Below are positions 34,315-42,587 of a DNA stretch of 64,000 nt, in pieces (positions within the stretch are counted from its first letter, which is position 1; each line of letters begins with the position of its first letter). The stretch spans positions 62,001 through 126,000 of the forward strand of contig JAHDEC010000003.1 of assembly GCA_020629035.1 (NCBI GenBank). The letters run 5' to 3'. The notes beneath the pieces are model-generated. The model was given only the letters and a program-made list of their open reading frames with translations. It did no database searches and was not told the DNA's origin. Position numbers and translations under genes: made by a program. Source of the DNA: Saprospiraceae bacterium (lineage in GTDB: Bacteria > Bacteroidota > Bacteroidia > Chitinophagales > Saprospiraceae).

Positions 34315-34899
34315 CTATGGTTCTCTCAGTTTATCTATCCAAGTTTTAATGACTCTAGGGTAGTGAAAATGCTCTAGGGCAAGCACTTTGCTTGCTATGG
34401 ATGTAGGATTGTCTTTTGGTTCAATGTTGGTTTTAGCTTGAAACAAAATGGCTCCTTTGTCGTATTCTTCATTGACTAAATGTATGGTCATGCCCGATGT
34501 TGTTTCTTTAGCATTAAAAACAGCCTCATGTACATGATGACCGTACATGCCTTTTCCACCAAATTTAGGTAAGAGCGCAGGATGAATATTGACTATTTTG
34601 TTGTCAAATTTTTGTATCAAATGGGCTGGGATTTTTGCTAAAAATCCTGCCAGGATTACTGCATCTGCCTGATATGGTTCGAAGCGATCGAGGATGTTTT
34701 CTTCAGCTAAATTTTTTGTGCTAAAATGGAAATGAGGTATTCCATGATTTTCGGCTCTTTCCAACACTTTTGCTTTGGATCGATTACTTGCGATAAAAGC
34801 TATTTGTATTTGCTCAAAGGGCTTAAGAAATGTAATAATTTGTTCAGCATTGCTCCCTGAACCCGAAGCTAGAATCCCAATCTTAAAGGGAGGCTTCAT
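34315..34899 (-). CDS. purN: Phosphoribosylglycinamide formyltransferase
   Basis: A 194-residue GART enzyme that transfers a formyl group from 10-formyl-THF to GAR in purine synthesis. Catalytic residues are visible: Asn104 and His106 in VNIHPALLPKFGGKGMYG, Asp147 in LVNEEYDKGAILFQ. The GAR-binding loop is ASGSGSNAEQI at residues 11-21. The start ATG (34897-34899) overlaps the stop of the DUF4835 gene upstream by one base, so purN ends a six-gene minus-strand cluster. Confidence 0.94.
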   Translation of the reverse strand: MKPPFKIGILASGSGSNAEQIITFLKPFEQIQIAFIASNRSKAKVLERAENHGIPHFHFSTKNLAEENILDRFEPYQADAVILAGFLAKIPAHLIQKFDNKIVNIHPALLPKFGGKGMYGHHVHEAVFNAKETTSGMTIHLVNEEYDKGAILFQAKTNIEPKDNPTSIASKVLALEHFHYPRVIKTWIDKLREP

Positions 34900-35807
34900 T
34901 AAAACTGTTTTATTTTGTCATACTGTGCAGTTCTCGCAGGATCGACTCTTACGAGAATCTTATAAATTTTATCCTTCTGCCCCTTAGTTCCTCCTCTAAA
35001 AACCTGTACCAGTTCGTCTATTTTAGAATCGGTAAACATTTGTAATATCATAGAATTTGGGAATGTTTTATTCACGGTTTCTATGGTGGTGATGGCACTG
35101 GTCATGATGGCAAGGGCCTTATCCTGATCTTTGTTCATTATATCTAAGCCTAAACGATGGTACTCGTAAAATGACTCTCTTAAGTTTCTAATCTTAGGAT
35201 TGAATATATTTTCCACAAAAAAGTAACGACTGTATTGAGAACCTTCTTTACTCCATCCATTATTTGAAGCCACAACACCCGCAGGTACTCGACTCAGGAT
35301 ATCTTGACAGTTTCTAAAATATTCTTCGCCACCATTCGGAGCAAATGTATCGTAATCGTAACCGATGATTGCATGTGCATAAAAAGTTAGCATAGAAGAT
35401 AAATCATCGGTAAAGGAGCTACTGTTGTTCTGAATAGGTTGATTATCGAGATACACAAAGCTTACATCCTTGTCTACAAAATTTAAGATAGGCGATTTGT
35501 AGTTTGATTTATATACAGGTCTCAAAGATTGAAAAGTAATATCTGCTGTGAAATTGGTTGGAGAAGGATCATCTGTGATATAAACTGTTAAATCTACTTC
35601 AATTCGCTCATGTTCTTCAAACTCTTCGTTCGTCCAAACGGTATTGTTGTAAAAATCAGAGATCGTACTTTCTAGATTTTCTATAGATCCTTGGTTAGCA
35701 TTTGTTAATTGTGGAGCACTAACTGTCACGGTAACTCTTAGTTCTTGAGCGTTTAGATTAAAGCTCATCCAGATACTAACTAATATTAATATGTATTTCA
35801 ATTTCAT
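34899..35807 (-). CDS. DUF4835 family exported protein
   Basis: A 302-residue protein with a signal peptide (1-20, ...FNLNAQ) and the pattern of DUF4835: ELRVTVTVSAPQLTNA, IENLESTISDFYNNTVWTNE, ERIEVDLTVYITDD, FYAHAIIGYDYDTFAPNGGE and a late YDKIKQF. The family is specific to Bacteroidota and usually sits beside coaBC, rpoZ and bamD, as here. Periplasmic or outer-membrane associated; role unknown. A -7-like TAAATTTG (minus strand, 35844-35837) lies 30 bp upstream, without a TTG at -33. Confidence 0.88.
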   Translation of the reverse strand: MKLKYILILVSIWMSFNLNAQELRVTVTVSAPQLTNANQGSIENLESTISDFYNNTVWTNEEFEEHERIEVDLTVYITDDPSPTNFTADITFQSLRPVYKSNYKSPILNFVDKDVSFVYLDNQPIQNNSSSFTDDLSSMLTFYAHAIIGYDYDTFAPNGGEEYFRNCQDILSRVPAGVVASNNGWSKEGSQYSRYFFVENIFNPKIRNLRESFYEYHRLGLDIMNKDQDKALAIMTSAITTIETVNKTFPNSMILQMFTDSKIDELVQVFRGGTKGQKDKIYKILVRVDPARTAQYDKIKQF

Positions 35808-35859
35808 AGGTCTAACAATTCACCTTTTAGAGAACGCAAATTTAATATAAAAGTGTGCC

Positions 35860-37071
35860 TTAGGGCATGATTTTCTCAACTTCAACTAATATATCTTTTG
35901 CTACCTCTGTTTTAGGTTTTAATTCGTAATGATTTATACTACCTGATTTAGCAATGATGCTGACCTTGTTAGTGTCGTGCTTAAATCCTGCCCCTTTATC
36001 TCCGAGCGTATTTAGGACGATTAGATCAAAGTTTTTCTTTTCTATTTTGGCTTTTGCATTAGCTTCGCCGTTATTGGTTTCTAATGCAAAACCAATTAGT
36101 AATTGGTTTGACTTTTTATGGAGACCCAGATGTTTAGCTATATCTTTTGTCCTTTCTAATTCGAGGTTTAAATCGTCTGCCGATTTTTTGATTTTTTTAT
36201 CAGCGATTTCCCTTGGTTTGTAATCAGCTACTGCTGCCGCCATTATGGCGATATCACTAGTTGCCCATTTTTCCACGCAGGCATCAAACATATTTTGAGC
36301 TGATTCTACATTTGTTATTTGCACGTTCGGATGAAGATGATATTTGATTTTGGTGGGTCCTAAAACTAAATTTACATCTGCACCAGATTTTGCAAAAACA
36401 TTAGCCAGAGCGATGCCCATTTTACCAGAACTATGATTAGAAATAAACCGTACGGGGTCTATTCTTTCCAATGTCGGTCCAGCTGTGATCAATACTTTTT
36501 TACCAGCAAGAGATTGATCGTTATCAAAGTGCTCGTTTAAATGTTGTAAGATATCTTCTGGTTCGGCCATTCTACCTGCACCGACGAGTCCTGAAGCCAA
36601 TTCTCCTACACCGACTTCAAGTTCGATGTTACCATAAGATCGGAGAAGTTGGAGATTATTTTTGGTAGATGGGTGTTTCCACATATCTAAATCCATAGCT
36701 GGGGCAAAAAATACAGGACATTTAGCCGAGAGATAAACGGCATGAACTATCGTATCAGTGATTCCATGCGCCATTTTTGCTAGTGAGTTTGCTGTGGCAG
36801 GAGCAATAATCATTGCATCAGCCCAGAGTCCAAGTTCAACATGATTATTCCAGGCATCATCGTCCATTATGTGGATATGCACCTTTTTTCTTGAAAGGGT
36901 AGCGAAGCTTAGAGCACTCACAAATTTTGTGGCGGCAGGGGTCATTAAGACTTGCACTTCTGCGCCAGCTTTAATTAATAGCCTAGTAAGTAAAAGGCTC
37001 TTATAAGCCGCAATACTTCCAGTTACGGCAAGGATTATTTTTTTAGTTGATAGATTTGGGTAGTTCCCCAA
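35860..37071 (-). CDS. coaBC: Bifunctional phosphopantothenoylcysteine decarboxylase/synthase
   Basis: A 403-residue fusion enzyme of coenzyme A synthesis. The CoaC half (1-180) has ILAVTGSIAAYKSLLLTRLL, ADAMIIAPATANSLAKMAHG, FFAPAMDLDMWKHPST and LASGLVGAGRM. The CoaB half (185-403) has VLITAGPTLERIDPVRFISN, HSSGKMGIALA and MAAAVADYKPREIADKKIKK. The PAMD variant (instead of PAMN) and GELASG are, to my knowledge, usual in Bacteroidota. Lies 11 bp downstream of rpoZ. Confidence 0.95.
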   Translation of the reverse strand: MGNYPNLSTKKIILAVTGSIAAYKSLLLTRLLIKAGAEVQVLMTPAATKFVSALSFATLSRKKVHIHIMDDDAWNNHVELGLWADAMIIAPATANSLAKMAHGITDTIVHAVYLSAKCPVFFAPAMDLDMWKHPSTKNNLQLLRSYGNIELEVGVGELASGLVGAGRMAEPEDILQHLNEHFDNDQSLAGKKVLITAGPTLERIDPVRFISNHSSGKMGIALANVFAKSGADVNLVLGPTKIKYHLHPNVQITNVESAQNMFDACVEKWATSDIAIMAAAVADYKPREIADKKIKKSADDLNLELERTKDIAKHLGLHKKSNQLLIGFALETNNGEANAKAKIEKKNFDLIVLNTLGDKGAGFKHDTNKVSIIAKSGSINHYELKPKTEVAKDILVEVEKIMP

Positions 37072-37082
37072 AATGGATGTTT

Positions 37083-37424
37083 TTAGTCTTCTTTATTATC
37101 CATATCTCGGTATCTAAATTCGAGTTGGTCGTTTAAAAACTCGTCGGTTGCTATAACACTTGGACTAGGTAAACGCTCATAAAATTTAGATATTTCGATT
37201 TGCTCCTTGTTCTCTAAGATTTCTTCGATTCGATCAGAGTTAACTGCAAACTCCTCAAGTTTACCATTCAATTCGATTTTTAAATCAGTTGAAAGTAATC
37301 TTGCTCTTTTAGCTATGATATTAATCGCTTCATAAATATTAGCAGATTTATCGGCGAAGGATTTAATGTTCTGAGCTTTTAAATCAGGATTAATACCTTG
37401 AACTTTATTTCTTAAGTCTGACAT
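37083..37424 (-). CDS. rpoZ: RNA polymerase omega subunit, Bacteroidota type
   Basis: A 113-residue protein with the divergent omega pattern of this phylum: SANIYEAINIIAKRARLLST, DLKIELNGKLEEF and a C-terminal PSPSVIATDEFLNDQLEFRY. Omega helps assemble beta-prime into RNA polymerase. The start overlaps the end of bamD by 20 bp, so translation is probably coupled. The cluster bamD-rpoZ-coaBC-DUF4835 is conserved in the phylum and supports the call. Confidence 0.9.
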   Translation of the reverse strand: MSDLRNKVQGINPDLKAQNIKSFADKSANIYEAINIIAKRARLLSTDLKIELNGKLEEFAVNSDRIEEILENKEQIEISKFYERLPSPSVIATDEFLNDQLEFRYRDMDNKED

Positions 37425-38226
37425 CTGAAATTTCTTTAAGTGCAGTTAAACAATTCTTTTCTATTTTATTGATCTCAGCTAAATGAGCTGATTTTTTATA
37501 CTTCTTTTTAAACTGACCAACCTTACGAATAGTTTCATCGTATCGCTCCTCTTGTTTCGCGAAAATACTCTTTCTGGCTAGGTTGTAATTAGACTTGATG
37601 ATTAAGTGTCTGATATCATCACCTCTAGATGTTTCTGGAAAATCTTTAATCATATTTTCCAAGGAAACAACTGCTGCCTGATAACGCTCCAATTTATAAT
37701 ATAGTTTGCCTTGATCAAAAGCCTTAATTTCCATTTTCTTTCGCATCTCGTCAATCAAATCATTACACTCAGAAATCCGAGAGCTATTTGGATAAGTATT
37801 AATGAAACGCTGAAAAGCTTCGATGGCTTTTTGCGAATAACTTTGATCTAATTTATAGTTTGGCGATAATTTGTATTGGGCAAAAGCCTCCATAAATTCT
37901 AGTTCTTCCCGTTTAGGGCTATCATAGAATGTAGTTGCATAACTTCCGAAATAATGAGAAGCTAAAATGTACTCCTCTAAGTGGTAGTAAGTATAAGCGT
38001 ATTTATAAAATAAATCTTCTGCTTCTTTTTTACCTCTATAAAATGGAATCACAATGTCATATAGACCTTGAGCTTTTACATAGTCTTCATCCTCAAAATA
38101 AGCATTTGCTACTTTAAGTATTTCTTGTGGATCTTCACTAGTTCTAATTTTCTCGTAAGGAGTCTTGCAAGAAGCTATGAAAATAAAAAGACCTAGAATT
38201 AATAGTATGTGTAGTTTTCTATGCAT
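37405..38226 (-). CDS. bamD: Outer membrane assembly lipoprotein BamD
   Basis: A 273-residue lipoprotein (lipobox ending at Cys20, FIFIASC) with TPR repeats: ILKVANAYFEDEDYVKAQGL, DLFYKYAYTYYHLEEYILAS, AIEAFQRFINTYPNSSRISE, QGKLYYKLERYQAAVVSLEN. This is the BamD/YfiO architecture. Part of the BAM complex that folds outer-membrane barrels. A full consensus promoter lies just upstream, with a leader of only about 5-10 nt. Confidence 0.92.
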   Translation of the reverse strand: MHRKLHILLILGLFIFIASCKTPYEKIRTSEDPQEILKVANAYFEDEDYVKAQGLYDIVIPFYRGKKEAEDLFYKYAYTYYHLEEYILASHYFGSYATTFYDSPKREELEFMEAFAQYKLSPNYKLDQSYSQKAIEAFQRFINTYPNSSRISECNDLIDEMRKKMEIKAFDQGKLYYKLERYQAAVVSLENMIKDFPETSRGDDIRHLIIKSNYNLARKSIFAKQEERYDETIRKVGQFKKKYKKSAHLAEINKIEKNCLTALKEISDVRLKK

Positions 38227-38236
38227 AAAGCGGGTG

Positions 38237-38267
38237 CAAAAGTAAGGCTTTAGATTGGATTTATCAA
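38237..38267 (-). promoter_or_regulatory. Promoter of the bamD-rpoZ-coaBC-DUF4835-purN cluster
   Basis: Minus strand: TTG (38267-38265), 20 bp, TACTTTTG (38244-38237). The -7 element ends 10 bp before the bamD ATG, so the transcript would be leaderless or nearly so. Confidence 0.72.
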
Positions 38268-38292
38268 TTCCTAAGCAATGATTGAATATTTT

Positions 38293-38964
38293 TTAAAATC
38301 TAAGATCTTCGATTTGAACATTAGGATATAAAGTTTCATTGAAATAGAAGTCGCCATCTGTTAAGCCAGTATTCCATTTATAATTAGTTAGACTAAGGTT
38401 TATGGTGGAACCATCCTTGGATAATACATAGACTTTTTCCATGGTAAAACCCTTAGATTCTCGTACATCTAGCTTAATAAAACTGTATTCTATATATTCA
38501 TCTAATGGCTTAAAAACCATTTTGTAAATCACATCACCTGCATCCTTAACAATATCCTCAATGGCATAAACAAATTGATCGGATTCGTAAAACTTTACGA
38601 TTTCTCTAGGGCTGAAAAAGTCATTATTGTTTTCTTCAGAGGCATTGTCAATATTGACTTCGTTGGTGCTTCTCGAGTACGTCCATTTCCCTTCATTATT
38701 GCTGTACATTTCCATATCTGAAGAAAGAACAGCAAGATGGTCTGCTTTTTCTTTGATAGTTCCTGAAGTTGTAAAACTATCTTGACCTGGCATTTCGAAG
38801 CTAAAGTCAAAGTCTAGACTTATATCTTGAGCCGCATGCACTTGTTCTTTAATTGCCTCCAAAATACGTTGTGCCTCAGGATCGGAGTCTGTAGGACTGG
38901 TAAATTCATTTTGAGCGGTGATCAACATTGGCACAAAACAAAAAATGGTCAAAATTTTCCACAT
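38293..38964 (-). CDS. lolA: LolA-like outer membrane lipoprotein carrier
   Basis: A 223-residue periplasmic protein with a signal peptide (1-17, ...LITAQ) and the LolA-like fold: AQDISLDFDFSFEMPGQDSF, TTSGTIKEKADHLAV, SNNEGKWTYSRSTNEVNIDN and a final TLYPNVQIEDLRF. It would carry lipoproteins from the inner to the outer membrane. It lies 66 bp upstream of bamD, on the same strand but beyond the bamD promoter. Confidence 0.85.
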   Translation of the reverse strand: MWKILTIFCFVPMLITAQNEFTSPTDSDPEAQRILEAIKEQVHAAQDISLDFDFSFEMPGQDSFTTSGTIKEKADHLAVLSSDMEMYSNNEGKWTYSRSTNEVNIDNASEENNNDFFSPREIVKFYESDQFVYAIEDIVKDAGDVIYKMVFKPLDEYIEYSFIKLDVRESKGFTMEKVYVLSKDGSTINLSLTNYKWNTGLTDGDFYFNETLYPNVQIEDLRF

Positions 38965-39043
38965 AATGTAGGCTTTAAATTATATAACTATGAAGCTAAC
39001 GAAAGGATTACAAAGGAAGTATTAAAATAGTATTAAAGAAGCC

Positions 39044-39544
39044 TTAATTCTGTTTGCATTGCTGGATATACATTTCTGCAAAGGATGGAAATTTAGCGCT
39101 TCCGTAATGAGAAAAACAATTGACATTAGACTTTTTAAAGGTGTATTGATCTACAAACTGGAGGAAAAATTGCCTCAATTCTTCGAAATCCATGTTTCTA
39201 GAATTGGGTTTTGGATAAAAAACTAAATGACGGATAGTTCCATCAGGATTCCAAAAAATGTTTAGCCAAACTTTGATTCCACGAATATCAAAGGACTGCT
39301 CATTAGAATAATCTTCAATATCCTTTAGCATCAATAACCACTCGATATAGGCTGAATCCATGGACTCCTCACAAACTGATAAAAGATGATCTGAACACTC
39401 AACAACCATAGACTCATAGGCTAACTCATACTCACCAATCATAAAAACAGGCGGCAGATTTAAATCCTCCTTATCTTGTGCGCTGATGCTAAAAAAGCAC
39501 AGCATTAAGCTAAGTAGTAAAGTTGTATGTTTAATAATCAACAT
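39044..39544 (-). CDS. Exported protein of unknown function
   Basis: A 166-residue protein with a signal peptide (about 1-22, LLLSLMLCFFSISAQ). The mature part has ESMDSAYIEWLLMLKDIEDY and an NPDGTIRHLVFYPKPNSRNM segment that resembles the TonB-C-like 'strand-turn' motifs of small Bacteroidota envelope proteins. I do not recognise a family. Upstream of lolA on the same strand with an 80 bp gap. Confidence 0.65.
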   Translation of the reverse strand: MLIIKHTTLLLSLMLCFFSISAQDKEDLNLPPVFMIGEYELAYESMVVECSDHLLSVCEESMDSAYIEWLLMLKDIEDYSNEQSFDIRGIKVWLNIFWNPDGTIRHLVFYPKPNSRNMDFEELRQFFLQFVDQYTFKKSNVNCFSHYGSAKFPSFAEMYIQQCKQN

Positions 39545-39698
39545 ATGGTGTCAGTACAAAAGAATACTAATTTGTTTGAATGCCAAAAATAATTCAACAA
39601 TAATTTCGATTTTAAGTTTATTCTTGAACTATAACTTGAAGATGGGCATTTTAATTTCAGTTCATTACATTTTAAAGATTGATTAACAATAACAAACT

Positions 39699-40262
39699 AT
39701 GATTTTAGATGTCGTTGCGATTTTAATGATCGCATTTGGATTTTATATAGGTTTTTCACGAGGTATTATAAAAACTGTTTTTGCAGCATTGTCCATTATC
39801 ATTGGCATTGTGGTAACCCTAAAGCTATCTCCGATTTTGATAGGATTTTTCCAAAACACTTTTGAAGTGAGTCCTGTCATCACCTTTATTGCTGGTTTAG
39901 TAGTTACCTTTTTAATATCCTTGTTTATTATTCGTTTTATAGGTGATAAGATAGAAGGATTATTTGAGGCCGTAAATCTTAATTTCATAAATAAAATTGT
40001 AGGAGGAAGTGTTATGGCTTTTTTATTTGCCATTATTATAAGCTATCCAATGTTTTTCATGACTGAAAACAACTTGATCAAAAAAGAAACAATGGATGAA
40101 TCCATCACCTACAGCTTGTTAGAACCGGTACCACGATTAACGGAAAATGCTGTGACAAAGCTAAAACCAGTTTTTAGAGAGTTCTGGGATAAAATGCTTC
40201 TAACATTGGATAAAGTAAACGAGAAGGCAGGTACAGAAGATATAGAGCTTGGAGAATTTTAA
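39699..40262 (+). CDS. CvpA family membrane protein
   Basis: A 187-residue protein with four transmembrane helices and the CvpA pattern MILDVVAILMIAFGFYIGFS, RGIIKTVFAALSIIIGIVVT, FIAGLVVTFLISLFIIRFIG, VNLNFINKIVGGSVMAFLFA. The family was first linked to colicin V export and later to envelope maintenance; the precise role here is open. The C-terminal 60 residues are soluble. Its stop lies within the start of the following gene. Confidence 0.85.
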   Translation: MILDVVAILMIAFGFYIGFSRGIIKTVFAALSIIIGIVVTLKLSPILIGFFQNTFEVSPVITFIAGLVVTFLISLFIIRFIGDKIEGLFEAVNLNFINKIVGGSVMAFLFAIIISYPMFFMTENNLIKKETMDESITYSLLEPVPRLTENAVTKLKPVFREFWDKMLLTLDKVNEKAGTEDIELGEF

Positions 40263-40716
40263 TCAGATACAAAGCGCTGCTTTTTACCAGAGCTATATCG
40301 AATATCTACAATCGGGGATGGTTACAAAACCCTTTCACATTATTGATAGTCGAGGAATCAGAGGTTTAGCCATTGATGTGCTTGGCACCGATTCTTTAGA
40401 GGATTGGAAATCCTTTATACACCACTTAGTGGAACGACATCGAAGTATAGGATACGTGCTGAAGAACACGAAAGAATCAAAACCTGGTGAAAGCTATAAT
40501 CTGAGAAATTATCTTAAGCCCAGCATACGATTACAGATGAGTTCACCGGCCGAGCAACTATTTGGAAATATAACCTTGGAGCTTACCAGCTTTAAGGATA
40601 AAGGATTTCGTGTTAAGTGCCAAAGCACTTATTATCAGGATTTTCAATTCAAAAAAGCACGAAGCTTTGAAGAATGGATGGCTGCAGTTTTTGATGATCA
40701 AGATTTTAATCTCTAA
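40249..40716 (+). CDS. Cytoplasmic protein of unknown function
   Basis: A 155-residue protein starting at a TTG (40249) that overlaps the cvpA-like gene end by 14 bp; an ATG at residue 24 (40318) is the alternative. Visible features: PFHIIDSRGIRGLAIDVLGT, VERHRSIGYVLKNTKESKPG, and an amphipathic C-terminus FKKARSFEEWMAAVFDD. No family recognised and no signal peptide. Overlap with the upstream gene suggests coupled translation. Confidence 0.65.
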   Translation: MENFNQIQSAAFYQSYIEYLQSGMVTKPFHIIDSRGIRGLAIDVLGTDSLEDWKSFIHHLVERHRSIGYVLKNTKESKPGESYNLRNYLKPSIRLQMSSPAEQLFGNITLELTSFKDKGFRVKCQSTYYQDFQFKKARSFEEWMAAVFDDQDFNL

Positions 40717-40737
40717 CAGCAATTAAAACAATTAACC

Positions 40738-41136
40738 ATGGAAAAGAGAGTAACAGGCATTGGCGGTATTTTCTTTAAATGTGAAGATCCTAGCCAGGTA
40801 AAAGATTGGTATAAGAAACACCTTGGTTTTAATACTGACCAATGGGGTTGCACTTTTGAGTTTAAAAAGGTCGAAGATCCTACTAAATCTGGTTATTTAC
40901 AATGGAGTCCTTTTACTAAGGATACTGAGTATTTTAAACCTTCTCCCAAGGAATTTATGGTTAACTATCGAGTAGAAAATCTTGAACGATTAGTGGGCCA
41001 ATTAAAAGAGGAAGGCGTCACTATCTTGGATGAGATCGAAACATTTCCATATGGAAAATTTGTCCATATTCTAGATTTAGAAGGAAATAAGATAGAATTG
41101 TGGGAGCCGATAGACGAAAAACTCCTTCCAGAATAA
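40738..41136 (+). CDS. VOC (glyoxalase/dioxygenase superfamily) protein
   Basis: A 132-residue protein with two beta-alpha-beta-beta-beta halves: GIGGIFFKCEDPSQVKDWYK (start of module 1), KHLGFNTDQWG, then MVNYRVENLERLVGQLKEEG and HILDLEGNKIELWEP (module 2, with the metal-ligand Glu of the IELWEP strand). VOC proteins include glyoxalase I, dioxygenases and drug-resistance proteins. The reaction cannot be told from sequence. Confidence 0.85.
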   Translation: MEKRVTGIGGIFFKCEDPSQVKDWYKKHLGFNTDQWGCTFEFKKVEDPTKSGYLQWSPFTKDTEYFKPSPKEFMVNYRVENLERLVGQLKEEGVTILDEIETFPYGKFVHILDLEGNKIELWEPIDEKLLPE

Positions 41137-41155
41137 TCTTACCATGATAAAAATC

Positions 41156-41163
41156 TATATTTG
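41156..41163 (+). promoter_or_regulatory. Possible -7 element for the WecA-like gene
   Basis: TATATTTG fits TAnnTTTG, 24 bp before the ATG at 41188. No TTG lies at the expected -33 position, so this is a weak call. Confidence 0.35.
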
Positions 41164-41187
41164 ATTAAGCTATTAATAGTTTAGTCG

Positions 41188-42237
41188 ATGTATGATATCA
41201 TTTTAGCTTTTATTACTGCTTTTGGTTTGACGTTTTACGCCATACCATCTATCATACATGTTGCTAAAAAGAAAAATTTAGTTGATGAGCCTGATCATCG
41301 TAAAGCGCATAAGGTAAGCACACCTTCTTTAGGTGGTATTGGAATTTTTGCAGGTACTATTTTCTCCATAGTTTTATGGACTCCCTTCAAGTATTTTGGT
41401 GATTTACAGTATATCCTGACCGCTTTTGTGATTATGTTTTTAGTGGGTGCTCGGGACGATGTCGATCCGATCAGTCCCTATAAGAAATTTGGGGCGCAGT
41501 TATTTGCTGCCTTTTTACTTGTCTTTGTGGCCAAGATTCGATTAACCTCGTTGTACGGTATTTTTGGGATTACCCATTTACCTTTCGTAGCTAGTATTTT
41601 GCTTAGCATTTTTACGATTATCCTTATTATTAACGCCTTTAATTTGATCGATGGCATTAATGGTTTATCTGGGAGTGTAGGATTAATTATTACCCTAAGT
41701 TTTGGTACTTGGTTTTTTCTAATTGACAAAATGGATTTAAGTATTGTTGCTTTTTCATTAGCGGGTTCTATTATTGCTTTTTTAAAGTACAATTTTACGC
41801 CTGCCAAGATATTTATGGGTGACACGGGCTCACTCATTATAGGATTAGTATGTGCTATTCTTACGATTCAGTTTATAGAATTACACAAGGTGATTGGTGA
41901 TTCTCCGTTCAGATTTAAAGCGGTTCCAGCAGTTGCTATCGGTGTTTTAATCTTGCCGCTGTTCGATACACTACGCGTTTTTACTATTCGGATTCTTAAG
42001 GGCAAATCCCCTTTTTCTCCTGATCGAAATCACATCCATCATCTACTAATAGATTTAGGTTTAAGTCATATGCAAGGAACGGCCACCCTGGTTTCAGTCA
42101 ATCTACTTTTTATCTACTTAGTGTATAGTCTCCAAGGCATAGGATCTTTATATCTCTTAATTACACTCTTAGTCTTGGCCATTGTTTTATCCAGCGTTTT
42201 AGCTTTTTTTGCAAGGAAAAAGCAATCTAAGATATGA
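41188..42237 (+). CDS. Polyprenyl-phosphate N-acetylhexosamine-1-phosphate transferase (WecA/MraY family)
   Basis: A 349-residue integral membrane enzyme with about 10 helices. Family motifs: DEPDHRKAHKVSTPSLGG (start of the first cytoplasmic loop), VGARDDVDPISPYKKF (Asp-Asp metal site), NAFNLIDGINGLSGSVGL, PAKIFMGDTGSLIIG and PFSPDRNHIHHLLIDLGLSH (the histidine-rich loop of the WecA/TagO branch). It transfers a sugar-1-phosphate to undecaprenyl phosphate, starting LPS or surface polysaccharide synthesis. Overlaps crcB by 4 bp (ATGA). Confidence 0.92.
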   Translation: MYDIILAFITAFGLTFYAIPSIIHVAKKKNLVDEPDHRKAHKVSTPSLGGIGIFAGTIFSIVLWTPFKYFGDLQYILTAFVIMFLVGARDDVDPISPYKKFGAQLFAAFLLVFVAKIRLTSLYGIFGITHLPFVASILLSIFTIILIINAFNLIDGINGLSGSVGLIITLSFGTWFFLIDKMDLSIVAFSLAGSIIAFLKYNFTPAKIFMGDTGSLIIGLVCAILTIQFIELHKVIGDSPFRFKAVPAVAIGVLILPLFDTLRVFTIRILKGKSPFSPDRNHIHHLLIDLGLSHMQGTATLVSVNLLFIYLVYSLQGIGSLYLLITLLVLAIVLSSVLAFFARKKQSKI

Positions 42238-42587
42238 GTGCTCTTTGGGTATTTATGGGTGGTGGAGTTGGCGCTGTTTTGCGTTATTTAATTAGTGTTT
42301 ATTTTAATAAACCGGATGGTCAATTTCCAACAGCTACCTTAATAGCTAATGTAGTAGCATGTCTTGTGCTCGCGCTTGTTGTTTGGGGATTACCTGTGGA
42401 GAATAATCGACTTAAGCTATTGCTTGCCACAGGGTTTTGCGGTGGTTTGAGTACTTTCAGCACCTTTAGTTTAGAGACTTTCTCCATGCTAGAAAGAGGA
42501 CAATACGGAATGGCTATAAGTTATGTTTTATTAAGTGTGCTGTTGTGTCTTTTGGTGATGTTTTGCTTGTATTACTTATTGCGATAG
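42234..42587 (+). CDS. crcB: Fluoride ion channel CrcB/Fluc
   Basis: A 117-residue protein with four transmembrane helices and the Fluc signatures GGGVGAVLRYLISVYF, LIANVVACLVLAL, and ATGFCGGLSTFSTFSLETF. It exports toxic fluoride as an antiparallel dimer. The ATGA overlap with the WecA-like gene indicates coupled translation. No fluoride riboswitch is present upstream, as that region is coding. Its 3' end overlaps the convergent SMUG2-like gene by 12 bp. Confidence 0.93.
   Translation: MSALWVFMGGGVGAVLRYLISVYFNKPDGQFPTATLIANVVACLVLALVVWGLPVENNRLKLLLATGFCGGLSTFSTFSLETFSMLERGQYGMAISYVLLSVLLCLLVMFCLYYLLR

Noticed and set aside
42100-42234. Fluoride riboswitch before crcB
   Set aside because: The region is coding sequence of the overlapping WecA-like gene.
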